A DNA stretch of 6,381 nt from Gammaproteobacteria bacterium (lineage in GTDB: Bacteria; Pseudomonadota; Gammaproteobacteria; Tenderiales; Tenderiaceae): positions 1 to 6,381 of the forward strand of contig JAJRWO010000258.1 in assembly GCA_024276775.1 (NCBI GenBank). Reading direction: 5' to 3'. Under the pieces are notes generated by a model, which saw only the letters and a program-made list of their open reading frames with translations, was not told where the DNA came from and did no database searches. The first letter of the stretch is position 1, and the number at the start of each line of letters is the position of its first letter. The position numbers were made by a program, and so were the translations under genes. This document shows positions 6,219-6,381 of the stretch, piece by piece.

Positions 6219-6381
6219 TTCAGTTTGAATGGTTGTGGGTCTTAGCCGCCCTCCCCCTACCCTGGCTATTGCGTTTTATTCTGCCGCCAACCAAAAGCCA
6301 GCAGGATGCAGCCCTGCGCGTGCCCTTTATCGACGATTTTCAAGCCATCAGCAACACGATGGTCAGCCACAAACCAAGGCA
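6215..6381 (+). CDS. BatA-like membrane protein, N-terminus only (runs off the right edge)
   Basis: Only 55 codons are in the window. The protein begins MIQFEWLWVLAALPLPWLLR, then FILPP and ALRVPFIDDF. A short aromatic start, a Leu/Pro-rich membrane helix, PP, then ALRVPF is the usual N-terminus of BatA-type aerotolerance proteins, which continue with a vWA domain facing the cytoplasm and a second membrane helix. None of the vWA domain is visible, so that part is expected rather than seen. The ATG at 6215 overlaps the DUF4381 stop (ATGA, 6215-6218), and GGGA at 6204-6207 is a suitable ribosome binding site 7 bases upstream. A batB-like gene would be expected further right. Confidence 0.8.
   Translation, partial: MIQFEWLWVLAALPLPWLLRFILPPTKSQQDAALRVPFIDDFQAISNTMVSHKPR

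Overview
The window looks like chromosomal DNA of a Gram-negative proteobacterium, most likely a gammaproteobacterium. This rests on a MoxR / DUF58 / DUF4381 / BatA gene order that I know mainly from proteobacteria, and on a GlgP close in sequence to the enterobacterial enzyme. The species cannot be named from this sequence. Only one region is accessory: an IS110-family insertion sequence cut by the left edge of the window.

Layout: (1) Positions 1-806, plus strand, hold the C-terminal six-sevenths or so of an IS110-family transposase; its N-terminus and the left end of the element lie outside. (2) Positions 807-1068 are an AT-rich stretch without a gene. It must contain or adjoin the right end of the element, and it ends in a strong hairpin (1004-1043) that can terminate transcription from both sides. 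(3) Positions 1069-3582, minus strand, are a complete glycogen/maltodextrin phosphorylase (glgP), facing the transposase. (4) Positions 3583-3835 are a divergent intergenic region with one candidate promoter in each direction. (5) Positions 3836-6381, plus strand, are a tightly packed operon: MoxR AAA+ ATPase, DUF58 protein with a von Willebrand A-like fold, DUF4381 single-pass membrane protein, and the first 55 codons of a BatA-like membrane protein. Each junction in this operon is a 4-base ATGA stop/start overlap.

How they work together: GlgP releases glucose-1-phosphate from storage polysaccharide and has no visible functional link to its neighbours. The MoxR operon encodes a chaperone-like ATPase with vWA-type partners at the cytoplasmic membrane. 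In related systems such modules act in maturation or insertion of proteins, or in envelope stress tolerance, but the client is not visible here and the operon continues past the right edge.

I found no clearly new system. The points most worth a second look are the IS110 right flank (possible guide RNA or element end), the strand-asymmetric terminator, the odd start region of glgP, and the substituted MIDAS-like motif of the DUF58 protein.
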